A DNA stretch of 64,000 nucleotides from Leuctra nigra (taxonomy: Eukaryota; Arthropoda; Insecta; Plecoptera; Leuctridae): NCBI GenBank assembly GCA_934045905.1, contig OW203767.1, positions 27,846,785 through 27,910,784 on the forward strand, read 5' to 3'. Below are positions 34,612-46,981 of the stretch, piece after piece (within the stretch, counting starts at the first letter, position 1; the number at the start of each line of letters is the position of its first letter). The notes beneath the pieces are model-generated. The model ran no database searches. It was given only the letters and a program-made list of their open reading frames with translations, and was not told where the DNA came from. The position numbers were made by a program, and so were the translations under genes.

Positions 34612-34690
34612 CCGTCCTGTTGGCGCAATAGACAGTGCATTGGCTTACGGTGTTAGGGGTCGCCGGTTCGATACCGGCCGGGGTCGTACT
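34612..34690 (+). mobile_element. tRNA-like module in composite copy B
   Basis: Plus-strand counterpart of 7505-7590: gttggcgcaatagacagtgc then ggtcgccggttcgataccgg. It is a SINE/tRNA relic and part of the composite element. Confidence 0.55.
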
Positions 34691-35989
34691 TTTTTATTTG
34701 CAATTTTTACAAGTTTTAATTCTGCCTAACCATAGAGTTATTTTTTTAAGTTGCACAGTTTTAATTTTCGCCAGTTCGACTTTGTCTATACCCATAGAGA
34801 GTTTTATTCCTTAGGCTGCCCAGTAAAACTTATGCGCGCGCCCTACGCCGCCTGGAGCACCTTCTGTCTCTAGCCGCTCGTAGAATTCTAGGTGAACTTC
34901 ATAATTTTGTCACATTGAAAGATTCAAACCTCAAATATACCTCAATATGACGACAGAATATGACGTTGTATCAACCATTTGAGAAAACTCGTTTGGATAG
35001 TTATTATGGATATCCAAGTATTGAGCCAACAAACGAATAACAGACATCGATTCCGTTTCATAATGAAATCTTTAGTTTTACTACTTCACGTACCTATGAA
35101 TATTATAATGTCTAAATTTATTTCGGTTTCGAGAGTATGGAAACTTCGTTTTGTGTAGAATAAAGAATAATAGGTTAACTACGCACAATGAACAATAGTA
35201 TTGTATTCTGACGCCAATCGATTGCCTCACGCGGAATCTTCCGTCTGTGAGCTTACAAACATGGTCAACAATATGTAATGGCATTTTTAAAAGAATACCT
35301 ACCTAAATGCACGAAATAATTCATTCTGTCTAAAATATCGAAACGCAAACAATAAATCAATTAGATGTATCAACAATATGCCATCATCATCAGGAATAAG
35401 GACCGGTAGACTAATTGATTGTATGATCTATACGTAATAAACACATAAACACCCCCCCCCCCCCCCTCACACACACACCATAATCAATAAACAAATAATA
35501 AAAGGTCAATTAATATCGTGAATCCATTGAATCCAAAACACATCCGGATTTTATTTAAAATGTGCTGTAAACATCTGTAAGCCTTAACGCTTTACCAATA
35601 GAGTTTAAATTACACAAAAAAGTGAACTTAGAAGAATTTAAAATTAATGAAACGCATTTACAATCATCTACCTTTCGTGTACCTTTCAGTTTACCAACTG
35701 GCAACTAATATGCGTAGTACGAGATGACGCACAAATTCCGGTCTACACCGGAACAATACACCTACAATTTACGTTATTCACAAGTTGTGAACTTTTAGCA
35801 ATTTAAAAGTTGAGATAACTCATATTCAACCAAAAGAAATTGACCCTTTCGTTATACTAACTTGGGAACTATTGGAAGAAAAACAGAAATTTTTAGACAA
35901 GAAGTGACGTTGTTGGCGTTAACAATGTAATGATAGGTAACACTCAATGATCAATGAAAGCTGCTGTAAACTACCACCTCATGTGACAT

Positions 35990-36250
35990 GTTGTACAAAA
36001 ACAAAAACTTGTATATAGACTGCCAAGCACCTTTCCCCCTAAAAAGATTGAGATCTAAAAGAAGGTCGCAGCAATAATATATTGTTGAAACATTTTCGCA
36101 CTTAAAATTCGTGAAATCATTTCGCCCAGTTACTGCCGCCAAGCACAACATTATAAACCAAACATTGCTGCGACCTTCTTTTAGATCTCAATCTTTTTAG
36201 GGGGAAAGGTGCTTGGCAGTCTATATACAAGTTTTTGTTTTTGTACAACA
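35990..36250. repeat. Shortened foldback at the end of composite copy B
   Basis: Arms 35990-36073 and 36165-36250 are inverted copies. The left half matches the left arm of 3824-4731, but the spacer and most of the right arm are missing, so it is an internal deletion derivative of the 395-bp-arm foldback. It keeps the outer 20 bp that copy A lost on one side. Confidence 0.9.
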
Positions 36251-36650
36251 TTGTTTCAACGTATAAAATTTAAATACACAAACTCTTAACTTGTTTCTGA
36301 CCGCTTCAACCTGTGCTTTAAATTTAAAATTTTTGTCTATCATAACTCCCAAATATTTCATTTCATTTACCGTTTCTAATTTATAATTACAATTACAAAT
36401 CCATGTATTATTTCCAACTACAGCTTTATTTTCTAAACACTCACAATCATGTAAAACAATATCGAGACCTCGAGTGGGTTTTTTACACGTACGTATATGC
36501 ATTACCTTTGTCTTCTTATAATTTATTACTAATCCATTATCATGTGTCCACCTAGTAATTCTGTTAAAATTTTCTTGCATTAACTCTTCTGCTTCCTCTA
36601 GATATTTATGTTCTGTGATCATTACGGTGTCATTACGATTGAAAAATGTA
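36251..36650 (-). pseudogene. Reverse transcriptase thumb part of the outer LINE
   Basis: Minus-strand peptide starts just after the F/YADD box (..NDTVMITEHKYLEEAEELM) and includes ITRWTHDNGLVINYKKTKVMHI and VNEMKYLGVMIDKNFKFKAQVEAVRNKL, typical of LINE ORF2. The frame continues, after the composite insertion, at 19256. Confidence 0.85.
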
Positions 36651-38286
36651 TCAATCTAATTTTGAGCTCAAACTCGACTCAGGTGAAAATTATGATATTT
36701 TCATGTCTTTGAGTTTTGACACAATTGTATTTATAAAATGGTCGACCTAAGAAATATGCGAAAACCATTTTTCTCGCCTTAAATTTAATACGATATTACG
36801 AATTATTATCAGAAATGTACAATTAAGACAGCAACATACAAATTTAGTTATGCTCATACGATGACATTGGATATCTGGAAGCTATAAAAATTGATTCCAC
36901 CAACAAAATTGAAATGGAGGACACAATCATTTCACATTTCCGGCAGCTGGTCCCAAATTAGAAATAAAGATTTAGTTTCCCTTGAAAATAGTCTTCAAAA
37001 AAAAAACGTCAGCGCGAACCATTTCCATGTTCTCAAGGATCATCCTAATAAAAAGTGAATGATAATAATTATCTTTGATGTATGTACTTGTTCTCTGTAA
37101 TTACATTCGGTGTGACATAAAGAACGCAGGTTTGAAGCAAGAATAAATAGGCCAAAAACTAAGTACAAGGAACGCATGCATTGTTCATGGGCTTAGAACA
37201 ATGCAATGCACTAGCAGATGCTAGCAGACTCCCACAGGCAAATCTCAAAAACACGTTCGAGAATAAGTAATCATCCAAATGTTGCATAATATTTCACTTT
37301 ATTATTCACAGCACTTATAAAACACGCCGCTAATTCATCTACAGACATTTATATTATAAAATCAGATTCAGAATACATTTTTATTTTTGAAATTATTTAC
37401 ATATAATGGCAGTGCAAAAACGGCAGTGAATATTTCGCTTTTGTTAACTCACAAATATGATAAAATCAATTCTAAGTTATTTACATATTTATTTTTAAAT
37501 AGATTCAAGATGATCAGTGTTCAAGATGCACTCAACAACTAATATATTGCAAGTGGTCATGCTCAAGAGAAGTTGCCTCCTCCTTATGTCATAATATGCT
37601 GGTGTCAGTCCTCAACACCACAAGACTGAGCTAATTATCTGATGAAATCCAGTAGACCTCTGCGTACTTGCACAAATATATCTCTAAATCTGTATTAAAA
37701 GGTAGAAGGGTGGAAGTACATATTCTCGATATTGCATTCTAAACACTTCTGCATGAATGCACAAAATCAATGAATCAATCAAGCTCATCACTTGCCATTG
37801 ACTGATGTCAACATAGAGTTATATTGAAGTATTCTCTTACACAATGTCATGTCACCATTACAATCATAGGATGAAAGCAGAATGACTGGTTATGAGCTCA
37901 GCTCCCAAATCATTGAAATGGATATCTGGCCTTCTAACTGTGAGGTACAGAAACATTGTTGTTGAACATGATCATTATGAATGATCCATTGAGCACGATT
38001 TCAACATTCATTTGTCACCATTTCATTGAAATGGATTTCATTTGCTGTCGCCATTTTCATTTCATTTTCATTCATTTGCTCTAGCAAAGAATTCATTAGA
38101 TGGGTAATGTCCAAAATCACCAGAGCAGAATGTAGAATAAAAATGGAAATAGACCAAAGGCAAAACATAAACAAGTGGCGCCCTCAAAGCGAACTAAAAA
38201 AGGGCGTGTCACTATGTGTGACCACTCTTTAGTGCGCATGTTCCAAGTCACTTAAATGGCAATCTTAATGAGTTCAGTAAAAGTTA
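36651..38286. other. Non-coding stretch, one dispersed repeat
   Basis: Around 37800-37960 is a relative of 21760-21860 (same strand) and 8650-8710 (inverse). A 68-codon frame at 38026-38232 starts with a hydrophobic run but overlaps low-complexity ttcatttt repeats. I do not call it a gene. Confidence 0.45.
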
Positions 38287-38683
38287 CCCATAAAAAACAC
38301 TCCGTGTAAAAATACCAGCCAAGTCTCTTCAACTTAAAAAAAAAATGAAATCTAAAAATTCTGCACTGAAAAGTAGTGATATCAAAAAATTAGCCAAGTC
38401 AAAACTTTATTTGAAAATCAAAAAATACTTGGCGCATCGTGTACATAAATAGCTTGGAAGTATAAGCCAATTATAAATTTTACATGAAATATACATATAC
38501 ATAGTATACCTATAATGCCCTAAAAAAAACGATGCGCCAAGTATATTTTGATTTTCAAATAAAGTTTTGACTTGGCTAATTTTTTGATATCACTACTTTT
38601 CAGTGCAGAATTTTTAGATTTCATTTTTTTTTTTAAGTTGAAGAGACTTGGCTGGTATTTTTACACGGAGTGTTTTTTATGGG
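38287..38683. repeat. Palindrome, 154-bp arms, 88-bp spacer
   Basis: Bases 38287-38440 and 38529-38683 are inverted copies (outer cccataaaaaacactccgtg, inner ggcgcatcgt). The right part of the same arm occurs singly at 9936-10030. It is a foldback or MITE-like element with no visible TSD. Confidence 0.9.
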
Positions 38684-38929
38684 GAAATCACTAGTTTTTT
38701 TAGTTTATTTACACAACTTTTAACACATATCGGAGCAACAATGACTAATTCCTTTAAAAAAATAGGCCATTTCCGAATTGGTTACTACGAAAAAATGTGT
38801 TTGGGGCTAAATATAAGCTTGTTTTGATATTCCATGAAGAATTGCGAAAGCATTGTTCCAATAGGTCCAGCCGTTTTCGAGATATGGCATCACTTCCGGT
38901 TTTCATAATGGCGGCTGAAATTACAGCCA

Positions 38930-39606
38930 CCTAGAATTTATTTCTATAAATGTTATGTATCATTATAAGCCTTCTGAATTTGTAGTTATTGTAGTAAGAG
39001 GTGATTCAAGTCTGATTCTTCATTTTTATGACGTCATTTCCGGTTTCGGTAATAGTAAATGTATATTTTGACTATTGATATTCCATAAAGATGACCGTCT
39101 GAATCATTTGGCGATAGTTTTATTCCGATCGGTGTAGTCGTTTTCGAGATATGACGTCACTTCCGGTTTCAAAATGGCGCCTTCCGGTTGGTTTTATAAA
39201 AAGGCACCTCGGACGCCAAAAGTGCATATGTGGTAAAAATTTCAAGTCGATCGGTTAAGCCGTTTAGGCTGTGGCGGTGATTGCGGTGTTTCGTGATATC
39301 ATCAGATGAAGATAGGTTTTAAAAGGGGTGTAATTTCACTGTTTTCACGGCCCTCTAGCCCACAAATGGCATTACCTATTGTTCCCAAATTTAGTATATG
39401 TTGTCAGGTGGGCCATAGCTCGAAATTAAGTTATTTCGCAACAATGTGAGATTTCCCAATTTTGAGATCCAGTAGGCCGAAAATGCCATGTTGTTGCTTA
39501 CAGTAAAAGTGTTTGGTCTGCTCCTCAGTTTATTAGGCATTTACGGTATGTTGAGTGAGTGTGAGTGTATAGTACGACTTGGCTGGGTGGAGCGACCGCT
39601 CCACTA
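38930..39606 (-). mobile_element. LINE 3' end, same family as 63360-64000
   Basis: On the minus strand it begins with the ORF2 C-terminus (LVERSLHPAKSYRT block, gtggagcgaccgctccac in DNA) and continues with a 3' UTR rich in ccggaagtgacgtca words. It matches the end of the plus-strand LINE at 63360-64000 over at least 640 bp. Confidence 0.8.
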
Positions 39607-39608
39607 GA

Positions 39609-39973
39609 TTACATCGCGAAATAACAGAAATTGATGCTTAACTCAGTGTCAACATTCAAATACAATCGTCATATTTCATTTCAGCACATATTCATACACA
39701 TTCTTGTGAAAACTAGATGTCTATTCACCAAAATCACCATTTGACTTTTTTTTTATCACGGCTTTCTGAAACTTTTCTGAATGAGCTCATTCAGAAAGGG
39801 AACGGTTCAGAAGACCGTGATAAAAAAAATGCGTTTGTCAAATGGTGATTTTGGTGATTGACATCTAGTTTTCACAAGAATGTGTATGAATATGTGCTGA
39901 AATGAAATATGCCGATTGTATTTGAATGTTGACACTGAGGTAAGCATCAATTTCTGTTATTTTGCGATGTAAT
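39609..39973. repeat. Near-perfect 365-bp palindrome without spacer
   Basis: The outer ends ttacatcgc and gcgatgtaa lead inward through cacattcttgtgaaaactag and its inverse to a centre at about 39785 (tgaatgagctcattca). Arms are about 180 bp with few mismatches. No coding capacity is seen. Confidence 0.9.
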
Positions 39974-40089
39974 TATAACTTTTACTGAACTATCGTTATA
40001 CGATTGACAAGTGCCTTGACTGAATGTCACACATAGCTGGAAGAGAAAATGGCGGATTGGGCATGCGCGTTTAGTTTATGTTTTGGTCT

Positions 40090-40901
40090 ATAGAGTACTA
40101 GAGTGCCACGCCCACTAGGCACTTCCGGATTATTTCTGGATTTCTTCTTATGGAAAATAACATGGGGACTTACTTCGATTGCTGGTCATTTATAAACAAA
40201 ACAGAGTTAAGATAATCGCAATGCACCACCATTAAATTCAATCTTTCATTTATAATATTATGTCAACACATCTCTTCAAATATATACCATAGTTAATCTG
40301 TTTAAGTTATTAAACAGCTCCAAAGTGCGACGTTGCAATCTACATCAATAATAAATTGTAACACGGCGCAGCGCGATGTCCTGGCAACTGCGACTTTACA
40401 AAAATGAAAAACAAATTAAACAATTTTCAACAATGATGCCAGACCTTGCACGTCAATTTTTGATTGTTGACGAAAAGTAAACAAAACTGAAGTATTTCTG
40501 TGCTCCTCGAGTTTATACACTGAATCAAGTTCATTATAATAGTTATTTTGATTTCAGGATACCATAAAACGAGATGTAATCATGTAATGAGCTGTTGAAA
40601 TGTAGACTGACAGTTCATTGAATTTACATCTTGCACCGGTGTACACTTTCGTGACGTCATACCCTGTGTAGTGTGTTGTTTAACTTGGAACAGTTTAAAT
40701 TTGGTATATATTTGAAGAGATGTGTTGACATAATATTATAAATGAAAGATTGAATTTAATGGTGGTGCATTGCGATTTTCTTAACTCTGTTTTGTTAATA
40801 AATGACCAGCAATCGAAGTAAGTCCCCATGTTATTTTCCATAAGAAGAAATCCAGAAATAATCCGGAAGTGCCTAGTGGGCGTGGCACTCTAGTACTCTA
40901 T
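40090..40901. repeat. Foldback, 200-bp arms, 412-bp core
   Basis: Arms 40090-40289 and 40702-40901 begin atagagtactagagtgccac and are equal in length and nearly identical. The core has no open frame. It is inserted next to gggcatgcgcgtttagttta sequence. The TSD is unclear. Confidence 0.9.
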
Positions 40902-40977
40902 TGGGCTTAAACATTTCTACATTTTTGGCTTTTAGTGTCACCATTAGTGGTGTATTTAGACATAGTTAGTGCGATGG

Positions 40978-40995
40978 GGTGGGGGGGGGGGGGGG
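40978..40995. repeat. poly-G homopolymer
   Basis: A run of about 15 G just after ggggtg. Its length is uncertain in any assembly. Confidence 0.9.
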
Positions 40996-40999
40996 CAAC

Positions 41000-43552
41000 T
41001 GCTCTTAATTATAATATTGTCAGAAAGGACTTCAGACACTTTTAATGCCATACATTGTTTCACTCGGGCATTCAGCCACAATCATAAAACCTTCCATTGA
41101 TTATTTTAGCAATGAAAATGTCAATAATGAACCACACACTAATTAAAATCACAGCTAGTTTCATCAGAAAAGTGAAGTGATTGGTCTGTCTTGGTATTTA
41201 CTTATCTCATTTGGCACTCGGATGCTAAATACTTCAAGGTCACGTACGCCAAGGGGAAACACCGCTATTGAATAGTGCGTATAGACACTGTGCGTTCATA
41301 GCACTTACTTAAGTGATAGAAGTCTGCAAAGCTGGCAGGAGCAGATCTGTAAATATTTTACCTCTCATAAGTCGGGACCTAGCAACCAATCAACTTTCAA
41401 AGAACTAAAGATAGTGGGGAATTAACTAGGAAAACGCTCAGTGTAACGCGTTGATGAGCGAGCACAGAACATGCAACATCCCCATAGAAACGATGCACGA
41501 CAGGGCAGAAGACAATTTACTCTGCAATTTTTCAATCTCCATAATACACTGGATGAATAACAGATCCATTGTGTCGTGAAGTCTTACCTACATACCTTCG
41601 AAATCTCTTGTGACATCCCATACTAAACTCGTAAAATTACAATTAATACTTGACTGATTGGGCTTACAATATGTAAAATTTAATATTAAGTTGGTCTTGA
41701 TCACCATGCAAAATTTGAATCGCTTTTTTTTTTTCGCAAAATTTGATTTTCCACGCTGAAAATGTGAACATTTTTATTGTCGACCAATCAGAAGACATTA
41801 TTTAAACTTAAACCAATTAGAGGATTTGGCCTTCGTACTGCATCCGATTTTATGCGCTAGCTCAAAAATGCTTTCATTTTACTGTACATTGTGGATAGCT
41901 TGGCTGCTCTACAGGCCTTGCCTTGGAACAGAAACTTAAGGGGAAGGAAGAGCCTCTGAATGAGGACCTCGGCTGGAAAGCAGTTATCGTCCCGTCTCGT
42001 TGAAGATAGACTAGATGTTAAAGCGACAAAGTTGTGGAGAATGAATTGCAGATTATGCAGCGTTGACCACTTATTTGAAATTTTTAATCACCTTAAAGTT
42101 ATAAGTAGTTATATGTTGCGTAATTATTGAGTAAATAAAACTAATAATTTTAAAAATTGGTTCAACGACGCTTAAACTAGATTCAATTTCAAGCAACTTT
42201 ACTCTTGAAACTTTTTTTCTAACTTGATCGGTAGAGGCACAATTTGCTTTCACACACCATCAATGTTATGAGTTTTGCATAAAACCAGGGGCACTGAAAC
42301 CGACTGAAGTTGCAAGTTAACATTCTGGGAGTTCCAGTAACGGTGTGGAAGGGGATGATGGGAGGGTCCTAAGAGACAGCATGAAAATATAAATAGTGCA
42401 CTGATAGCGAGAGTTTGTATGTCAACAATAATCATCAGTTTCCCCGGCATTTACACAATCAACGACGACTGGAGACAGACGGACCTCATGCAGAGTTGTC
42501 TAAATCATCTTACCTAATTTATAAAAATCTATCTATCATAAAGTGTATACCGTCTAAAATGTTGGAAATGGCCTAAAATTAAATTTTCATTGTAAGTTGA
42601 TAAAATGTAAGTGAAAATTTTCAGAAAGATAGAATGTTGATATTCAAAACAGCCATGTACAAATCTTCCCAACAATTTAATTTATCATAAGAAAATTCGC
42701 TGTTGTATAAATAAAGACTTCACTTAATATTATTTTTTATGCTATTATTTAAATTTAAATTTTAATATTTATGTTTTTTTGAAGATATAAATATATTTTT
42801 GTGAATTGAATAACTGTTGAAATCGGCAACACTTCTCTAAGCATCCATAATAATTCACTGTAAATAGTAGCATCTCGGGCTATCTACTAGGAAAACGCTC
42901 TGTATAACGCGTTGATGAGCGAGCACGGACACGCGCAACACCTCGAACCGAAAATATGTCGATCGAAAATATCATTAAAAGCCAATAATTCTCGAAATTC
43001 GTCAGACTTGTAGGTATAAAAATCTCAAAATATTCCTAAAGTATTAGTCCCAATAGCCATGCAAAGTTTTAAGTTGATCGATTGAACCTTTATGATTAAA
43101 ATGTTCCTTGTTAAAATTCAAAAATCATAGGATATATGTAAAAAAATATACCTGGGACCACTCATATGATAAAAGTGTGTGTACTTAGACTTACACAATA
43201 TAAGACGATCTGTTCATATCAGTTTCATACGTTTGAAAGTTTCTACTCTAACTACCTTGGAACTATAAAGAGTCGAAGAAGCCGTGATCAACATTTTCGA
43301 GAAATTTGACAGATAACACGCAAAATGTCAGTAAAATGTCAATAACTTTTGGATTTAAACACAGATAAGTCTGAAAATTGTCAAAAATACAGATAATGTT
43401 GGTCCCAATGACCATGCAAAGTTTTAAGTTGATCGGTCGTACGGTTCTAGTTTAAATTTCAAAAATCATATGAAAGATTTTTTAAAATTTTAACCAATGG
43501 GAGGATTTGGTTGAAACTTTGTATGATTGGGTAAAATGTTAGTAGTAATGAC
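41000..43552. other. Non-coding region with two copies of a dispersed repeat
   Basis: Blocks aggaaaacgctc(a/t)gt(g/a)taacgcgttgatg are at 41407 and 42889, both followed by gagcgagcac, and in inverse at about 10605. Between them are AT-rich sequences of the type 'gcaaagttttaagttgatcg' repeated at 43055 and 43420. I see no gene. Confidence 0.5.
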
Positions 43553-43808
43553 TTGTCAAAATTTCAAATTGATAAAACAACCCAATCGAAAGATAATTTT
43601 TTTAAAATTTGAACCAATCACGGGATTCCGTTCAAAAACGATCCCAGGGACCGCATAGAGTACGTTAATATGTGTACAAAATTTCAGATTGATTGCTTGA
43701 GCGGTTTGACCTGGAGTGTGACCACAAAAAAAATACAAAAAAACAAACAAACACACAGAGAAAGTGCCATAAGAGTACCGTAGTGACGCTCGCTACGCTC
43801 GCTCAATT
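43553..43808 (+). repeat. Dispersed repeat ending in a cgctcgc hairpin, copy 1
   Basis: Includes cgttcaaaaacgatcccagg and ends gtgacgctcgctacgctcgctcaatta. Copy 2 is at 44632-44885 with the same end and a longer A-rich run before it. The short hairpin at the very end of both copies (and of the 9936 repeat, inverse) may be the 3' end of a transposon family. Confidence 0.7.
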
Positions 43809-44631
43809 ATTCTTGAGTCAATCTCGGCAAGGTTATGTCACGATGTGTATTTATTCTCATTGTGACAACAATGTCGAACAGTTTTCCCGTCTACAATTAC
43901 TAGTGCAGAATAACAGATGAATTTCGACGCTCGCTAAGAGCACATCAATGTGTGTCTCTCTCTACTGTATGCACTATTTTATTATTTATAACTAAAAACT
44001 GTATGTTATAAAGGTAAAGAAATATTTTTGGTTGCAATGTGTATCATAGCAACTGAATGATAATTATACATTGTACGTGTTATTTCACACGTTAATCCCG
44101 AACACAGGTTTAGGTCACCGATAGCAATGATTTGTCAGACAAACGGCGAATAATTATTTAATTGTTGTATTGACCGTTATCATTACTCCAACCATTCCAT
44201 TTAAAAAAAAAAATCGATGTAGGTGTCAAAGGTTTCAAAATATAACATATAAAGTGTGTGACTTTTTGTTGATTTTTTCTACTAGTTTTGAGCAATGAAA
44301 TAATATATGATATTATTTCAAAATTTCCTAATTCATTGATTTATAAATTTCACAACATACCACTTATATAGTCCGGAGAAAAGGCTGGAAACATTCATGT
44401 GTATTTGTATTACTTTATTTCATTATTTTTCGTATTTTCTACTCTCTACTTACAAGAAGTAGACAGTAGACAGTGTCTACATTCTACTACAAGAACCACA
44501 TGCACAAAAACTAAAATGATTTTCTTGCTCTGATTGCGATAATATTATTCTCTTAGTAAAGAACCAAGAGAGAAATGAGACTACCTATACCTATTCGTAA
44601 ACAAATTTTTCCAATGGCATTATACTCTCAA

Positions 44632-44885
44632 ATTTCAAATTGATTGATGCAACCAATCGAAAGATAATTTTTTTAAAATTTGAACCAATCACGGGAGCCC
44701 GTTCAAAAACGATCCCAGGGACCGCATAGAGTACGTTAGTATGTGTACAAAATTTCAGATCGATTGCTTGAGCGGTTTGACCTGGGCTGTGACCACAAAA
44801 AAAAAAAAAACAAACAAAAAAAAAAACACACAGAGAAAGTGCCATAAGAGTACCGTGGTGACGCTCGCTACGCTCGCTCAATTAG
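44632..44885 (+). repeat. Dispersed repeat ending in a cgctcgc hairpin, copy 2
   Basis: Direct copy of 43553-43808 with few differences. The A-rich stretch before cacacagagaaagtgcc is longer. Confidence 0.7.
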
Positions 44886-45165
44886 TATGCGAAGGGTCAA
44901 ATTAATATTTTTCTGGTCCAGTGAAATTTTGTACAATTCTTTACAATTTTCATTGTGGAATAACTTTGATAAAATGTTGTAAATTTAAGAACTGATATGT
45001 GTAATATTTGCAATTGCATCTATGACGTCCTGCCAACGTTGCAGATTTAGACCACTTGCTGCGCTGTCTGTAATGTGAAAGCGAAAGTGACGCCTATGCA
45101 TGATGCCTACTGATGTCATGCCAAAGAGCCATGCTTTCAATATTGTGTGTCAAAAAATCATTTAG

Positions 45166-45491
45166 GTGCCGGTACCAGTGCGCGAATAATCTAATTTTAA
45201 ATGCTTGGAATTAGGAAATAAGACAATTTTTTTATTGCTTCAAGGTTTCCTATACCTTACTTACGAATAGAAAAATTCAAACAATCAAAATTCATATTTT
45301 TTCTAAAGATGAGAAACATCTTAAATTATGTATCTTATCTTAAATAAGATGCATTTTCATTGTTTGAAGGTTTTCTAGTAGTAAGGCATAGGAAACCTTC
45401 AAACAATGACAGAGCATCTTATTTCTTCATTCCAAGCATTTGAAATTTACTGTCCGCGCACAGGTGCCCATCCGCGCACTTGTACCGGCAC
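45166..45491. mobile_element. 326-bp hairpin MITE
   Basis: Ends gtgccggtaccagtgcgcg and its inverse at the right. Complementarity continues inward through atgcttggaat and caaggtttcctatacc, so nearly the whole element folds back. The TSD is not clear. Confidence 0.8.
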
Positions 45492-46007
45492 AGCACTCTG
45501 ACAATCTGCACAGAAAAGTGAGTTCACTCAGCCTTAACCTGTCAAAATATCCAGTACTATACCGAGCATTGACTATTATACAGTACAGAGTACCTGCCAC
45601 AAAAATATGAAAAATACAATTTAATATCGATGATTAATTATAAAGTTATTTACATTAGTATACATTTGAGATCTCTGAAAACAAGGAACTTGATATTCTC
45701 TGAATTCTTACAGCTTGAATTACAAGGATCAAAGTATCAGTTCCATGCACTCTCCACTAATAATACAGAATTGAAATGTGTAACGTAAACCATGATAGTT
45801 GGTAGATTTGGTCTATGTCATCGCCATCACAGAAAGCGAGGTATTTTATTTGAGTGCTTAGACAGACAATTAGGGCACTCACTTTTGTGGCTCCAGAATT
45901 TTACACAAGATGGCATATAATAGTCTAAAACAGATTGAATTGCAGAATATGCACCAAATCTTAAGCTTTAAGCTAAAATCTTGACTCAAATAAATTTAAA
46001 TGAAGGA

Positions 46008-46125
46008 GACGCCAGGCGTGGCCAGCCGGTCTCCAGTAGTCCTGGGGCCCTAGTGTTGGTGGGAACACCCACCCCTTGACCCATTAAATTGGAACCAGCG
46101 GATAGATGATTATTATTATAAATAT
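46008..46125 (+). mobile_element. LINE 3' tail, (ATT)n type
   Basis: Matches, in inverse, the 3' end of the minus-strand fragment 53334-53760 (shared gacgccaggcgtggccagcc, gtgttggtgggaacaccca) and ends with an ATT run. Confidence 0.75.
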
Positions 46126-46497
46126 GACAAGAAATATCAGAAATAGTATGTGACAAGTTCTACCTCTCTAACAATGTAGCTCTAACCGAAATTCTTCAAT
46201 TCAATTTCTGTATCCTATCTTTTTAGATAGGATAGAAATGGAAGAGGAGGAAGAATAGATAAAGTGGGAGGAGGACAGACCAAGGTGGGGAATATGCAGT
46301 AGTGAAAGCAAGAGGAAGATGTGGAGAAAATGTCAACCGGTTTTCACGTTTTCACAAGTCATGTTGCTCAAGAAATTAGACGAATTTCATGGAACCGGGA
46401 CGGCATTTCCGTAAGTCTGTGATCATATCTGGAACGATACATTGATCCCTATAATTCAGTTTTCAGGAATGAACCTGCAGATGTCAAAATATCCGTC

Positions 46498-46981
46498 CTA
46501 CTTGTCTTTCGCCACGCTCGTCAACTGATCGTTGTACTCCGTGTATATCCTCTGCATCGCGAGGTTGGCTCCCACCACCGCAAGCACGTCCTTGAGCAGC
46601 GCGTGCTTCGAGAATCCCATGAGCGTGGCCTCCCACGTGCGCTTGGCTGTGGTCTTGTGCGTGGGTCCGAGGAGGTCGTCGCACATGACACGCAGCCTCG
46701 CCTCCATGCCCTGGTCCGCAAGGAACCGCGCCATGCCCACGTACCACCGCTTGTATTCCACGCGCGAGTCGAGCGCCTTGCACGAGGTCAGCTGGCGCTC
46801 GAAGTAGCCAAGCGTGCAGAGCGAGCCGATGGAGGAGCCGGAGGTGACGGCCGAGCGGGTGATGGTGTGGTGGGACTGCAGGTGGCCCAGGGGGAGGGAC
46901 GAGGCACCGGGGATCGGAGGCACGTAGGAGGAGTGAGTGGAGGAGCGGACCACAGGGTCACGCGCGTCGCCGACTATCATC
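46498..46981 (-). CDS. HIRA: HIRA last exon
   Basis: 484 bp including the stop. Encodes [40 protein letters not shown], a helical C-terminus like that of other HIRA proteins ([29 protein letters not shown]) and ends SVAKDK. GC-rich compared with the introns. Confidence 0.95.

Larger units (their letters stand above)
19257..36250 (-). mobile_element. Composite Helitron-like/foldback element, copy B
   Basis: This is the inverse of copy A (4731-8583), expanded by the hAT-like insertion 20222-34592. Its ends in the LINE are fixed by the restored LINE frame: the host site was caa|tat with no duplicated bases. The element (read on minus) therefore begins TGTTGTACAAAAAC and ends in a hairpin plus CTAGA, inserted between A and T. 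No-TSD insertion at A|T with a 3' hairpin and CTAG is Helitron-like. The extra A and the foldback 5' end are not canonical, so the class is tentative. Confidence 0.65.
18545..36650 (-). mobile_element. LINE (CR1/Jockey-like), 5'-truncated, minus strand, outermost layer of the nest
   Basis: The 3' end, with A-rich tail (T-rich on plus), is at 18545. The body is 18545-19256 plus 36251-36650. Between them lies the composite element 19257-36250. Joining the codon at 36253-36251 to the one at 19256-19254 restores one frame through a conserved LINE segment (YTLK-Q | Y-LPFHTLR). It aligns without gap to the same segment of the other LINE at 33136 onward. The 5' truncation falls just after the catalytic F/YADD region of the reverse transcriptase. 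Confidence 0.85.
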
